This document shows, in pieces, positions 8,513 to 16,784 of a stretch of 64,000 nt of DNA. Both the position numbers and the translations under genes were made by a program. Positions within the stretch are counted from its first letter, which is position 1, and each line of letters opens with the position of its first letter. The DNA is taken from positions 43,194-107,193 of the forward strand of contig DIYF01000152.1 of the NCBI GenBank assembly GCA_002427745.1. Direction: 5' to 3'. The notes beneath the pieces were generated by a model that had not been told where the DNA came from, made no database searches, and saw only the letters and a list, made by a program, of their open reading frames with translations. This DNA is from Roseivirga sp. UBA6061 (GTDB taxonomy: Bacteria; Bacteroidota; Bacteroidia; Cytophagales; Cyclobacteriaceae).

Positions 8513-9484
8513 ATGAGTACCACTCCAAACATCACTGACTGGAAGCTGTCAGACCTCCAAAACCACCTGGCAATGGCCATTGACCTTGAATTCTGGACCA
8601 TACCCTTTTACCGGGTCGCCTATCATGCGCTGGATTCGAGTCATACAGCGGCACGTGCTGCTATCGATGAAGTGTCTCAGGAAGAGATGTTCCACTGTCA
8701 GTCAGCCTGGAACATAGCGAAGGCATTCGGCACGGAATATGATTTTACCACCCGGACGGCTTTTAAGTACGAAGGAACCTCTATTCCGCATCTGAATTTC
8801 AGCCTGGAGTCGCCTAATCCTGCGACTACTGCTGTGACCATAGGCGGTTCTTCTTACAACTTTTCAGACTACAGTGCCAAACTGGACGCAAAGCATTTTT
8901 CAGAGCGTATCAATGCCATGTGCCTGGTAGAATACCCCGACTGGACTGCACCAACAAGCCAGCAGCTGGAGCCTGATGTCACAAATTATGCTTCGATTGG
9001 TCACTTTTATGCAGCGATTAAAACCCTGCTCAACGAAACCACGCCCCAGGCATTTAAAGGGGGCGACCTGGTTTCGGCATCGATTGTTGGTGGTAAGGAC
9101 CAGGTGGGACTTTTTTCAGGTAATCTGCCCTCTGGTTTTTCAGAAACAGTAACAGAAAGTGGTACCAAGGGAATGGCCCAGATCAATAACCTGATCAATG
9201 CCATTGTGGAAGAAGGTGAAGGAACCAGTTCTTCTCCCGGCTCTGTACCGAGTCAATATCAGTTCAACAGCACACCAGACCCTCATTTCGATGCCTTTCT
9301 GAAAGTATACAAAGACGGCCTGACTCAAAAAACGATGAACAGTGGAGGTGCAGCCAATATTATGGCAGCCCTACCTACTTTTTTAACAGCACTGCAGGCT
9401 CATTTCAAGAGTGGTGGCAAATCATCTGGCTTTATGTCGGCAATGTTCGCTTTTGATTCGGTGATCAGCAGTCAGTTTTCCTGA
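8513..9484 (+). CDS. ferritin-like domain protein related to iminophenyl-pyruvate dimer synthase (VioB C-terminal type)
   Basis: This 323-residue protein has no signal peptide. Its first 70 residues (LQNHLAMAIDLEFWTIPFYR, then EEMFHCQSAWNIAKAFG) form the four-helix, iron-binding ferritin-like domain found in the C-terminal half of VioB/RebD-like enzymes, with E and E..H ligands. It stands alone: no VioA-like amino-acid oxidase or other violacein-type gene is adjacent, and the nearest amine-oxidase-like gene is 15 kb away at 24809. A large stand-alone family with this domain exists in bacteria and its function is unknown. It has its own upstream space and a terminator behind it, so it is likely monocistronic. 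Confidence 0.75.
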   Translation: MSTTPNITDWKLSDLQNHLAMAIDLEFWTIPFYRVAYHALDSSHTAARAAIDEVSQEEMFHCQSAWNIAKAFGTEYDFTTRTAFKYEGTSIPHLNFSLESPNPATTAVTIGGSSYNFSDYSAKLDAKHFSERINAMCLVEYPDWTAPTSQQLEPDVTNYASIGHFYAAIKTLLNETTPQAFKGGDLVSASIVGGKDQVGLFSGNLPSGFSETVTESGTKGMAQINNLINAIVEEGEGTSSSPGSVPSQYQFNSTPDPHFDAFLKVYKDGLTQKTMNSGGAANIMAALPTFLTALQAHFKSGGKSSGFMSAMFAFDSVISSQFS

Positions 9485-9515
9485 TATACAACCTGGTATA
9501 ACAGCACACATTTCG

Positions 9516-9545
9516 AAAGCCGTTTGCGAGAGCAGGCGGCTTTTG
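9516..9545 (+). terminator. terminator after ferritin-like gene
   Basis: AAAGCCG..TGC and GCA..CGGCTTTT form a stem with a 2x2 internal mismatch and a GAGA tetraloop, followed by TTTT. The remaining 250 bases up to 9793 hold no gene; they include a G7 run near 9632 and AT-rich sequence ahead of the next gene that probably contains its promoter. Confidence 0.65.
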
Positions 9546-9793
9546 TAGTTAGCGGTATGTGCTACATATCCCTGTCTTTTCCCTCCATAAAACGCACAAA
9601 TGGTATCTCGGTGCACACTGAATAGCCAGGGGGGGCTGCATGTTGAACTATATAAATTGTCTCTAACAGGTATGGCTAATTGATACATCAAATGGTTTTG
9701 TAAAAAAAAATATGATAAAAACCGTGACCTCTGTGTTTGAATAAGCACTGATACATTGAACTTAATTAAACTAATAACCTAAATAAACTAATC

Positions 9794-10339
9794 ATGAAAA
9801 TTAAGAGTGTTAAGTATTTGATGGGTATCATGTTGAGCGTGTTTGTTCTTTATGGTTGCGCTGATCAGGCGGATGAAGCGCCTGTTGCAGTTGAAGATTC
9901 ACTGACCAGAATTATTACCCATTCTTCTGATATGACTGTGGGCGGCCAGACCTTTAAAAAGGAGGTAACTATGCAGGTTAATTTAAACAGATCCGGAGAA
10001 GTTGAGTCTGTTGAAGTGTTGTCCAGAACCCTGGATGGTATGGAAATGGAGAGAGTAGATGAAGGAAAGTGGACCGTTTCAATGGTTGTTTCTACCGGGC
10101 AGGGGTCAGGTAATAATACTATGCCGGTTTCTGGTGCTGCCGGTGTAGAATATGAAGAGTGTGAAACTGAATACACCCTGGTTTCTTTCGTACCTAACCC
10201 TCTGTTGCCTCAGGCAAGTGTTTGCATTTACGATACGGTAACAACATGCTACGAAACAGGCTATGACAGCAATGGCGTGCTTACCACAATCTTTACTATG
10301 GATGAGGGCACCAGCTTTGGAATTTGCAACTTGCTATAA
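9794..10339 (+). CDS. lipoprotein of unknown function, paralogue A
   Basis: This is a 181-residue predicted lipoprotein with lipobox VLYGC near residue 22. The mature part has an N-terminal beta-rich segment with EVLSRTLDGMEMERV and a C-terminal part with four cysteines (CETEY, VCIYD, TTCYE, ICN) that could make two disulfides. The next gene encodes a paralogue in which these motifs and cysteines are kept. I do not recognise the family. Each copy has its own hairpin terminator, so they are separate units produced by tandem duplication. Confidence 0.75.
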   Translation: MKIKSVKYLMGIMLSVFVLYGCADQADEAPVAVEDSLTRIITHSSDMTVGGQTFKKEVTMQVNLNRSGEVESVEVLSRTLDGMEMERVDEGKWTVSMVVSTGQGSGNNTMPVSGAAGVEYEECETEYTLVSFVPNPLLPQASVCIYDTVTTCYETGYDSNGVLTTIFTMDEGTSFGICNLL

Positions 10340-10355
10340 ATATTGAAAACCTGAT

Positions 10356-10378
10356 AGCAGAGGATCAGAGCCTCTGCT
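10356..10378 (+). terminator. hairpin after lipoprotein A
   Basis: AGCAGAGG and CCTCTGCT form a perfect 8-bp stem with a 7-base loop. No T-run follows, so termination may be weak. A nearly identical stem follows the paralogue at 11110, so the hairpin was probably duplicated together with the gene. Confidence 0.5.
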
Positions 10379-10542
10379 ACTCATTGAATCCTATATTTTT
10401 AGCGAATTATCAACATGCATTGCTCGGTCTTTGATCTAAATCCTCGATTGGCACCGTAGATTCCTATGGCTGTTGATGACCTTTCTGGTACTTGTGGAAT
10501 ATAGGTTTAGTTAAACCAAATTTTTACTAAAATCTATTAACC

Positions 10543-11097
10543 ATGAAGAATAGCCGATTAACGCTGACCAATTTATTGACCCTTTTCATCTTTGCTTTTT
10601 TTGCCGTTTTGGGTTGTGCCCCAGAAGCGGAAGAGATACCTGCTACGGTTGATGATATAACCACGGAAAGAATAACCTATACATCTGAAATTTCAATCGG
10701 GAGCCACACCTTTACGAAAGAAACTACAGTACAATTTACTATCAGTCCGGATGGAGAGTTATTGACGAGTGAGGTACTTTCCAGAACCCTGGATGGTGTA
10801 GAGATGGAAAGAGTGGGAGATGATAACTGGTCGATAGCCGTTGTAACAGGAAAGAACGGAGAAAGTCAGGAGAGGAATCCGTCAGGTATGGCAGGCACAG
10901 TCACTGAAAGTGAAGATTGTGATACTGATTACACCCTGATCGGTGTTATTCCGAATCCGAGCCCTTTTGGACCTGACTTATGCATGTATAGCACGGAGAC
11001 AACATGCTTTAGAAGCGGTTATGATAGCAATGGAGTATACACTACCGTGATTACCGTAGAGGATGGATATGCTTTTGCTACATGTACTCCTTTCTGA
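10543..11097 (+). CDS. lipoprotein of unknown function, paralogue B
   Basis: This 184-residue predicted lipoprotein (lipobox VLGC near residue 25) is a paralogue of the gene at 9794. Shared landmarks are EVLSRTLDGVEMERV, CDTDYTLIG, TTCFRSGYDSNGVYTT and the C-terminal cysteine. Divergence is substantial outside these motifs, so the duplication is not recent. There is no hint of enzymatic residues; a surface or periplasmic role is only inferred from the lipobox. Confidence 0.75.
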   Translation: MKNSRLTLTNLLTLFIFAFFAVLGCAPEAEEIPATVDDITTERITYTSEISIGSHTFTKETTVQFTISPDGELLTSEVLSRTLDGVEMERVGDDNWSIAVVTGKNGESQERNPSGMAGTVTESEDCDTDYTLIGVIPNPSPFGPDLCMYSTETTCFRSGYDSNGVYTTVITVEDGYAFATCTPF

Positions 11098-11109
11098 TCG
11101 TATTTTGTT

Positions 11110-11137
11110 AGCAGGGGCTCTCAGCCTCTGCTATTTT
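11110..11137 (+). terminator. terminator after lipoprotein B
   Basis: AGCAGGGGC and GCCTCTGCT pair over nine positions with one G-T, loop TCTCA, followed by ATTTTCG. It is related in sequence to the hairpin at 10356. Confidence 0.65.
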
Positions 11138-11336
11138 CGTTATTTGATCAGTTGTCCTACCCGATGCAGCATTTAGATTTATGTGTGCTCTTTTACTCAG
11201 TAGAATCATTGATCCAACAAGCAAGCATAGTTTGATCAATGAAGGGACTGGATCCAGAGTGTTTTTGATGTGCAGGAGACTGGTAAGCCTTCACAAAAGC
11301 CTTAAATAAGTCGCTGTCTTTCTAAGAGTAGATTAT

Positions 11337-11513
11337 TTATAGGTCTATTTCTACCATCTCCGCTCTGGCCCCAAAACGAATAGGAAGAATACTGGTGCCA
11401 ATACCCCTGGAAATATACATTTTTGGCTCTTCATTGGTGTACCAGCCTTTAAGGTATCTGCCACTGCCCTGTGGTTTGAACGGTACAAGGCCCAGGAAGA
11501 TAATCTTTTTACT
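11337..11513 (-). pseudogene. C-terminal remnant of a calcineurin-like metallophosphoesterase
   Basis: Fifty-eight codons ending at TAA (11337-11339) read on the minus strand as KKIIFLGLVPFKPQGSG, then a GWYTNEEPKMYISRGIGTS segment and LPIRFGARAEMVEIDL. The pattern lyvSRGiGTS..PiRfgarpE is the hallmark of the C-terminus of YkuE-type phosphoesterases. The N-terminal metal-binding domain is absent; instead the frame runs into the 3' end of another gene (11513-12007) in a different phase. This is the tail left by a deletion or replacement. Confidence 0.75.
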
Positions 11514-12007
11514 CAATTTTTTTGCTGACTGGGTTTTAACTCAAAAATTCTCTCGTGAAACTTAAGAAATCTGACGATAGAAAGGTCTCTTGAAAATGTG
11601 TAGCTGTAGGCAATGAGGCAGTTACAAAATGTCTCCTCCTGAATACGTGTTTCTGTAGTTACCTCAATTTCGTTTCCCAGCGAATCTCTGCTTTGAGATA
11701 CTTCTGTACTCACAAAAACATCGGTGTTCTGAATACTCAGAGTGTCTTTAATGAGTAGTATCCTGCCTTGATTGGTTTGTGCACAATTACCAACAGCCTT
11801 AAAATTGAGAAAGAGACTTGCCGGCTGAGAGGTAACCTTTAGCAGCTCAAATTCTTTCACCTTTTTTGTTTTTTGTCCTTCCTCAGCAGGGGATAGTACC
11901 TCAATGCAGTCTGCCGAGAACATTGATACGTCTTTTGTCAGATCGATGGCAACGTCTTGTGGGGAGGATAGCAGGAATAGAAAAAGCCAAGATGTTCCTT
12001 TAAGCAT
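11513..12007 (-). CDS. hypothetical secreted protein
   Basis: This is a 164-residue protein with a short hydrophobic N-terminus (GTSWLFLFLLSS) that probably acts as a signal peptide. The rest is beta-rich with four cysteines (DCIEV, NCAQT and a CNC pair in ETFCNCLIAYSY). I do not recognise it. Its stop codon lies inside the phosphoesterase remnant, so its own 3' end may have been formed by the same deletion; the C-terminus ELKPSQQKN may therefore not be native. Confidence 0.6.
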   Translation of the reverse strand: MLKGTSWLFLFLLSSPQDVAIDLTKDVSMFSADCIEVLSPAEEGQKTKKVKEFELLKVTSQPASLFLNFKAVGNCAQTNQGRILLIKDTLSIQNTDVFVSTEVSQSRDSLGNEIEVTTETRIQEETFCNCLIAYSYTFSRDLSIVRFLKFHERIFELKPSQQKN

Positions 12008-12212
12008 ATTTTATGCGGTTCATGTTAAAATCGTGAAAAGGAGACACAGTAACAAAGAATCCGGAACGATAATGAGCGTAGTGCAAATAGCCTCACGATA
12101 TGCTGTTTATACACAAACGCCTTGCCTGACACGGCCTCGAAAGATCAACCCTACAGGGCTTTACATTTGGCAGTATTCTGATAAAAATCAAAGCATAGGG
12201 AACTAAAAAGCG

Positions 12213-12228
12213 AACAGACTTGTCTGTT
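12213..12228. promoter_or_regulatory. TetR-type operator upstream of the regulator gene
   Basis: AACAGACTTGTCTGTT is a 16-bp palindrome apart from the central two bases, located 27 bases before the TetR start. The core ACAGACTTGTCTGT occurs again, identical, ahead of the SDR gene at 12832. This is what an autoregulated TetR repressor with one target gene would show. Confidence 0.75.
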
Positions 12229-12254
12229 ATAGCAAAACGAGCTAATATTGCAGC

Positions 12255-12812
12255 ATGAGTAAACGGCTTCCGGTTAAAGAAAGGTTAGTACAGACCGCCT
12301 CTGAGCTTTTCTATGAGAAGGGGTACAACCGTACCGGGATCAATGAGATTCTGGAAAAAGCGGAAGTGGCCAAGGCGAGTATGTACCAGCACTTTCGCTC
12401 CAAGGAAGAGATATGCCTGGCTTATCTGCAAAGAAAGGATACCGAGTTTATTCAGGAGTTGAAAAGCAGTCTGAATGATAAAAAAGAGGGGAAAGACCGT
12501 GTTCTGGGACTTTTCGATTTTCTCAGGGATTTCTATTATCAGGATGGATTCAGAGGTTGTTGGTGTCTCAATACTGTCTCAGAGATCCCGAAAGATGATG
12601 AGGAGATCAACGGAGAGATTAAAAAGCAGAAGAATAACTTTCGGGCCTTTATTCAAAGAGTGGTAAAGGAAAACCTGCAGGTGGATAATGAAAAAAGACT
12701 GGCCGATCGTCTCTATTTACTTTATGAGGGGGCTATTGCAGAAAGCCAGGTGCATATGGAAGTCTGGCCGATAGAAGAAGCCCGTCAGATGGCTCAAATG
12801 ATGATTGCTTAA
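12255..12812 (+). CDS. TetR family transcriptional regulator
   Basis: This is a 185-residue repressor. Residues 1-60 form the TetR DNA-binding domain (ASELFYEKGYNRTGINEIL, then VAKASMYQHFRSKEEI), and the rest is the variable helical ligand-binding domain resembling the AcrR/NemR branch. It contains CW (residues GCWCLNT) in the ligand domain, where some NemR-like proteins sense electrophiles through cysteines; this is only suggestive here. Identical palindromes before this gene and before the following SDR gene indicate autoregulation and control of the SDR. Confidence 0.93.
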   Translation: MSKRLPVKERLVQTASELFYEKGYNRTGINEILEKAEVAKASMYQHFRSKEEICLAYLQRKDTEFIQELKSSLNDKKEGKDRVLGLFDFLRDFYYQDGFRGCWCLNTVSEIPKDDEEINGEIKKQKNNFRAFIQRVVKENLQVDNEKRLADRLYLLYEGAIAESQVHMEVWPIEEARQMAQMMIA

Positions 12813-12831
12813 AAAATTTTAACTAAAACAT

Positions 12832-12845
12832 ACAGACTTGTCTGT
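12832..12845. promoter_or_regulatory. TetR-type operator upstream of the SDR gene
   Basis: ACAGACTTGTCTGT lies between the TetR stop and the SDR start, 27 bases ahead of the SDR ATG. It is identical over 14 bases to the site at 12213-12228. Its presence implies the SDR has its own promoter rather than only read-through from the regulator gene. Confidence 0.75.
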
Positions 12846-12871
12846 TCGTATTTCTCAAAACAAATGACACA

Positions 12872-13633
12872 ATGAATCAATTTGAAGGAAAAGTAGCCAT
12901 CGTAGTAGGGGGAAGCAGCGGTATTGGCCGGGCTGCCACAGAGATTTTAGTAGCCGGAGGAGCTGCTGTTCATGTAGTAGGTACCAACGAGGCAAAGCTT
13001 ACCGCTGTCAAGGCAGCCCTTGGTAGTGCTGTCACAGCGCATCGGGTGGATATTACCAAACAGGAAGCGGTGGCTGGGCTAATCAGCTCAGTGAATGAAC
13101 TGGAACGTGTCGACTACCTGGTAAACGCCTCCGGGATTTTTGGCCCGAAAGCGTTTTTGGATCATACCGTAGCAGATTATGATGCCTATCAGGACCTGAA
13201 CCGTGGGTTTTACTTCATCACTCAGGCGGCCGCTAAGAAAATGGTGGCCGGTGGAGGCGGTGCGATTGTCAATGTCGGATCTATGTGGGCAAAACAGGCG
13301 GTAAAATCCACACCATCTTCGGCTTATTCCATGCAGAAAGCAGGCCTGCATTCACTTACCCAACACCTGGCGATGGAACTCGCTGACCATGGTATTCGTG
13401 TCAATGCGGTGTCTCCGGCCGTAGTAGCCACTCCGGTATATGAGGCTGTATTTGGTAGTGCCGATGCAGCCGCTGAGGCCCTTACCGGTTTCAACGGGTT
13501 CCACCCGATTGGTAGAATCGGTCAGGCTACGGATGTGGCAAAGACCATTGCTTTCCTGCTCTCGGATGAGGCACCCTGGGTTACCGGAGCTATCTGGGAT
13601 GTAGATGGTGGCGTGATGGCTGGCAGAAACTAA
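12872..13633 (+). CDS. short-chain dehydrogenase/reductase (TetR-regulated)
   Basis: This is a 253-residue classical SDR using NAD(P)H in the cytoplasm. The cofactor motif GGSSGIGRA is near residue 12, the NAS(G) motif follows, and the catalytic set is complete with Ser137, Tyr152 and Lys156 (YSMQK). Length is standard. The substrate is unknown; control by an AcrR/NemR-like repressor suggests a reactive carbonyl or quinone, which is inference. A strong terminator follows. Confidence 0.93.
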   Translation: MNQFEGKVAIVVGGSSGIGRAATEILVAGGAAVHVVGTNEAKLTAVKAALGSAVTAHRVDITKQEAVAGLISSVNELERVDYLVNASGIFGPKAFLDHTVADYDAYQDLNRGFYFITQAAAKKMVAGGGGAIVNVGSMWAKQAVKSTPSSAYSMQKAGLHSLTQHLAMELADHGIRVNAVSPAVVATPVYEAVFGSADAAAEALTGFNGFHPIGRIGQATDVAKTIAFLLSDEAPWVTGAIWDVDGGVMAGRN

Positions 13634-13730
13634 AGCTGAAACAGGCAATGGACTTTCTATTGCTTAACCGGAGCTAAGATATTCTTAAGTCGAATTGTGG
13701 GGGAGCCCACTTATTGGTTGTTTCAAAGAA

Positions 13731-13759
13731 AACAGGTCCTGACCGGGACCTGTTTTTGT
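13731..13759 (+). terminator. terminator after SDR gene
   Basis: AACAGGTCC and GGACCTGTT form a perfect 9-bp stem with a six-base loop, followed by TTTTTGTTTT. The AAAGAAAA stretch on the left side could let it act also for the leftward gene that ends at 13819. Confidence 0.88.
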
Positions 13760-13818
13760 TTTAAATATCATTCAATGCCATTCATACGAGATTCTGTTGA
13801 ATAAAGACTTGTCAACGT

Positions 13819-15267
13819 TTAAATCTTGTCAGAGTCTGGTAATATATGTCTCACAGGTTTTCTATCATGTGTTGTATACCAACCACCAAAACCAGATTGA
13901 TAATTGCTCCATTCCAGATGACCATCATTGATTATTTCTCTGTAGAGTCTGTCTAATTTTTCCAAATAAGGGTAATAATCATCACCTCGAAGAGAGTGTC
14001 GAAACTGATATTGCAATATTTGGCTGGTCTTCTTATCGATTTCGTTGATATGGTCATCGACCATTACTTCTTTGGCTTCCAGAGCACTTTCAATTTCGAT
14101 TTCCAAATGATCGGTGTATACGAAAGAGCGATTTTCTCTGAATCCAATATACCTGACTTCAGATGCATAGCCAGAACACACTCTTCTTAGTCTTTCAAAG
14201 GTGTAACTTTTAGTTGTTTCGGATTTGCTGGAGTTTGCGAGGCTGCATAGCTTAACAAATTTGAAATCACTTTCAGAAGCCTCGTATAAGCTCCAATCTG
14301 GATCGCGAATGTATAGATCATAATGAACTGTCTTCTTATAATCGTTTCCGATTAAATCTGATAACCTTAAGATTGTCCCAACTCTTATCGTAACTCCATC
14401 TACATGGAGTATTTCTTGAGAATTCAGTTCAGGAGATATTTCATAAGGTTGTGGGAAATCTCCCCTCAATGTAAGATTAAGAAGTTCCTCATCATCTGGT
14501 TCCTCCTCCTCAAGACCGTGTGGAAATACTTCGGTGAATGCACGGAAGAGTTCTGAAAAAGCGTCATACCAATTCTGGTTTGTTCTGTATGCGTACGTAT
14601 CTACCTGCGAATGCCAGTTAACATGTCTTATTTGATAATTCTGAGACATGAATCTGGAAAATCTTTTGGTGATGGAAACATAGTCGGGTTCCGGATACTT
14701 CCACTCATCATAGTTTGGAGATTTGACGGCATCAAATGCCTCTAAGAACGCTGCAAAAACCTCTCTTGTCCTTGGTAAATATGGTAGTCCTTGTCCCCAG
14801 AATTGATAGTTGGTCCTTATGAGAACCAGCTCCAGATCCCTTTGGCTGACGGGTTCTGACACTTTTTTTGTGTTTTTGGTTCGATCCAATATCCATCTTA
14901 TACCATACTTGTCCTGAACACGGCTAACTAATAGCCAGTGGTTGAAATACTCCGGAGCGGGAAACCACTGGGCTTTTTCATCCAACTTACGCCTCAAAAG
15001 GTCAAACTCTTCATCTGATTCACACTTAACATGTAAGGTTATTGGCGCGGAAACCTGCTCAGAGTGATTCGGGTTATCAATAAACATATATTCCTGCCCC
15101 AGGTACTCCAGTACACCGAGTTTCACCTTTCCCGTTTCGCCTGAATCATCAGCGCTGTATTTTTCGAGATATGTTATTTCTGATTGTCGAAAGATGGAAT
15201 CATAGAAGTTCATTGCCTCTTCGGCCTTCCCATTGAGGGTGACCACAGGTGTAGTTTTGTGCTTCAT
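13819..15267 (-). CDS. VOC (PhnB-like) domain fused to a large uncharacterised domain
   Basis: This is a 482-residue protein. Residues 1-130 match the PhnB-like branch of the vicinal-oxygen-chelate fold: LNGKAEEAMNFYDSIF at the start, a GQEYMFIDNP strand and DKYGIRWILD at the end. Such domains usually stand alone at about 150 residues. The remaining 350 residues (for example RTNYQFWGQGLPYLPRTR and a C-terminal YQSGFGGWYTTHDRKP) match nothing I recognise. They contain an acidic patch near residue 270 and no membrane segment. The gene is flanked by a terminator and a divergent P450 gene, so it stands alone. The frame is continuous, so the fusion is not from a visible frameshift. Confidence 0.8.
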   Translation of the reverse strand: MKHKTTPVVTLNGKAEEAMNFYDSIFRQSEITYLEKYSADDSGETGKVKLGVLEYLGQEYMFIDNPNHSEQVSAPITLHVKCESDEEFDLLRRKLDEKAQWFPAPEYFNHWLLVSRVQDKYGIRWILDRTKNTKKVSEPVSQRDLELVLIRTNYQFWGQGLPYLPRTREVFAAFLEAFDAVKSPNYDEWKYPEPDYVSITKRFSRFMSQNYQIRHVNWHSQVDTYAYRTNQNWYDAFSELFRAFTEVFPHGLEEEEPDDEELLNLTLRGDFPQPYEISPELNSQEILHVDGVTIRVGTILRLSDLIGNDYKKTVHYDLYIRDPDWSLYEASESDFKFVKLCSLANSSKSETTKSYTFERLRRVCSGYASEVRYIGFRENRSFVYTDHLEIEIESALEAKEVMVDDHINEIDKKTSQILQYQFRHSLRGDDYYPYLEKLDRLYREIINDGHLEWSNYQSGFGGWYTTHDRKPVRHILPDSDKI

Positions 15268-15397
15268 ATCGATTAAAGATAGCTAATGAAGTCAATCTGT
15301 GGGCCGAGACAGCAGGGATTTGTGATACTTCGAAATTTCCTTTCGGTAGACACCCAAGAAGGTGGTAGAATACAATTATTCATATTATTGCCTGCGG

Positions 15398-16660
15398 ATG
15401 GAGCAGGTACCTTTCAAATCACATTTTCTGTTAGGACATACCCGTCACTTTGCCGGTGATACCAGGGGTTTTGTACTGGCCTGTGCGGAGAAAGGAATGT
15501 CCATGGCCCGGGCACGCATTGCCTTCAGAAACTTTGTCATTGTGCTGGACCCCGGAGCGATTGCGCAGGTAGTACAAAAAAAGCACAGGACGTATCAAAA
15601 GAGTTTTGCTTACCGGGGTCTGAAAGAATTTTTGGGAGATGGACTGCTTACGGCAGAAGGAGAGACCTGGCTCAAAAACAGACGAAGACTCCAGCCCGGG
15701 TTTCACAGAGATGTTATCAATCGCCTTGAAGAGAAAATGGAGTCAGTTGTGGGAGAGAAACTCCAGGGACTCAGGCCAGGCTCTACCATAGAGCTGCAAC
15801 CCCTTTTTCTGGAATGGACACGTGATATTCTCCTTAAGTGCTTATTTGAGATTGACCCTGATCAGTTGTCCAACACAGGTGATTTACATCGCGACCTCTG
15901 GTTTTTGAGAAATTACGCCAATGACCGGATGAAAAAACCTTTGATGGCCCCGGCTTCCTGGCCCACCAAAACCAATCGTGAATTCAGAAAAGCCGTAAAG
16001 TCGCTGGAAAAAATGATCCTGGAGATCTTCCGGTTGTCCACTGATCAAGGGGCAGACTGTGTGCTGGTAAGGCAGATGCTGGAAGCTTTGCGAGAGGAGG
16101 AATGGACCGATCAGCAGGTATTTGATGAGGTCGTGACACTTTTTCTGGCAGGTCAGGAAACCACTACAAATGCTATGGTTTTTCTGGTACACAGCATTTT
16201 GGAAAACCCTGAAGTGCTGACCCGTATTGAAGATGTATCTGATCCGCTCACCTGGAAAGAGGTCATACAGGAAGTATTAAGGTTGTACCCTCCGGTCTGG
16301 GCAGTGAGCCGTGAGGCCATGGAGCATGATGAAGTTCTGGGCGAAAAGATAGGGCAGGGTGATACGGTGTTTTTAAGTATTTATGCCATGCACCGGCATC
16401 CGGCATATTGGGAAAACGCGGAGAGCTTTAACCCGGACAGGTTTCTGGGGGCCTATCCCAAAGAAGCCTATATGCCATTTGGACTTGGTCCGAGAATGTG
16501 CATTGGTAATCATTTTGCCTTGATGGAAATGGAAATAATGGCCAGGAGTCTATTCGGCACATTTAAGCTCAAAGATGCCAATACAGCACCACTTGAAATT
16601 ATTACACCCATGACCATGGGACCCAAAGGACCGTATCAGGTGGAACTCATACCTCTCTAA
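15398..16660 (+). CDS. cytochrome P450
   Basis: This is a 420-residue soluble P450 monooxygenase. The I-helix oxygen-activation motif AGQETTTN, the K-helix EVLR (ExxR), and the heme loop PFGLGPRMCIGNH are all present; the proximal cysteine is at residue 368 from the ATG used here. A GTG at 15362 would add 12 residues; the ATG at 15398 (MEQVPFKSH) is preferred because it gives a normal family N-terminus. The FGLGPRMCIG pattern and overall order resemble CYP102/CYP4-like bacterial members. No ferredoxin or reductase gene is adjacent, so electron partners must be elsewhere. Substrate unknown. Confidence 0.92.
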   Translation: MEQVPFKSHFLLGHTRHFAGDTRGFVLACAEKGMSMARARIAFRNFVIVLDPGAIAQVVQKKHRTYQKSFAYRGLKEFLGDGLLTAEGETWLKNRRRLQPGFHRDVINRLEEKMESVVGEKLQGLRPGSTIELQPLFLEWTRDILLKCLFEIDPDQLSNTGDLHRDLWFLRNYANDRMKKPLMAPASWPTKTNREFRKAVKSLEKMILEIFRLSTDQGADCVLVRQMLEALREEEWTDQQVFDEVVTLFLAGQETTTNAMVFLVHSILENPEVLTRIEDVSDPLTWKEVIQEVLRLYPPVWAVSREAMEHDEVLGEKIGQGDTVFLSIYAMHRHPAYWENAESFNPDRFLGAYPKEAYMPFGLGPRMCIGNHFALMEMEIMARSLFGTFKLKDANTAPLEIITPMTMGPKGPYQVELIPL

Positions 16661-16784
16661 GCCGGGCAATTTGGCAGCGCTTGATTGCTTTTGTATGGAA
16701 CTGAATGCGATTGAATAGGCATCAGGAGGATTAAAAGATTCAGGCAGGGCTAATTGAGTTTTTCAAGTCAAAAACTCAAATGCT

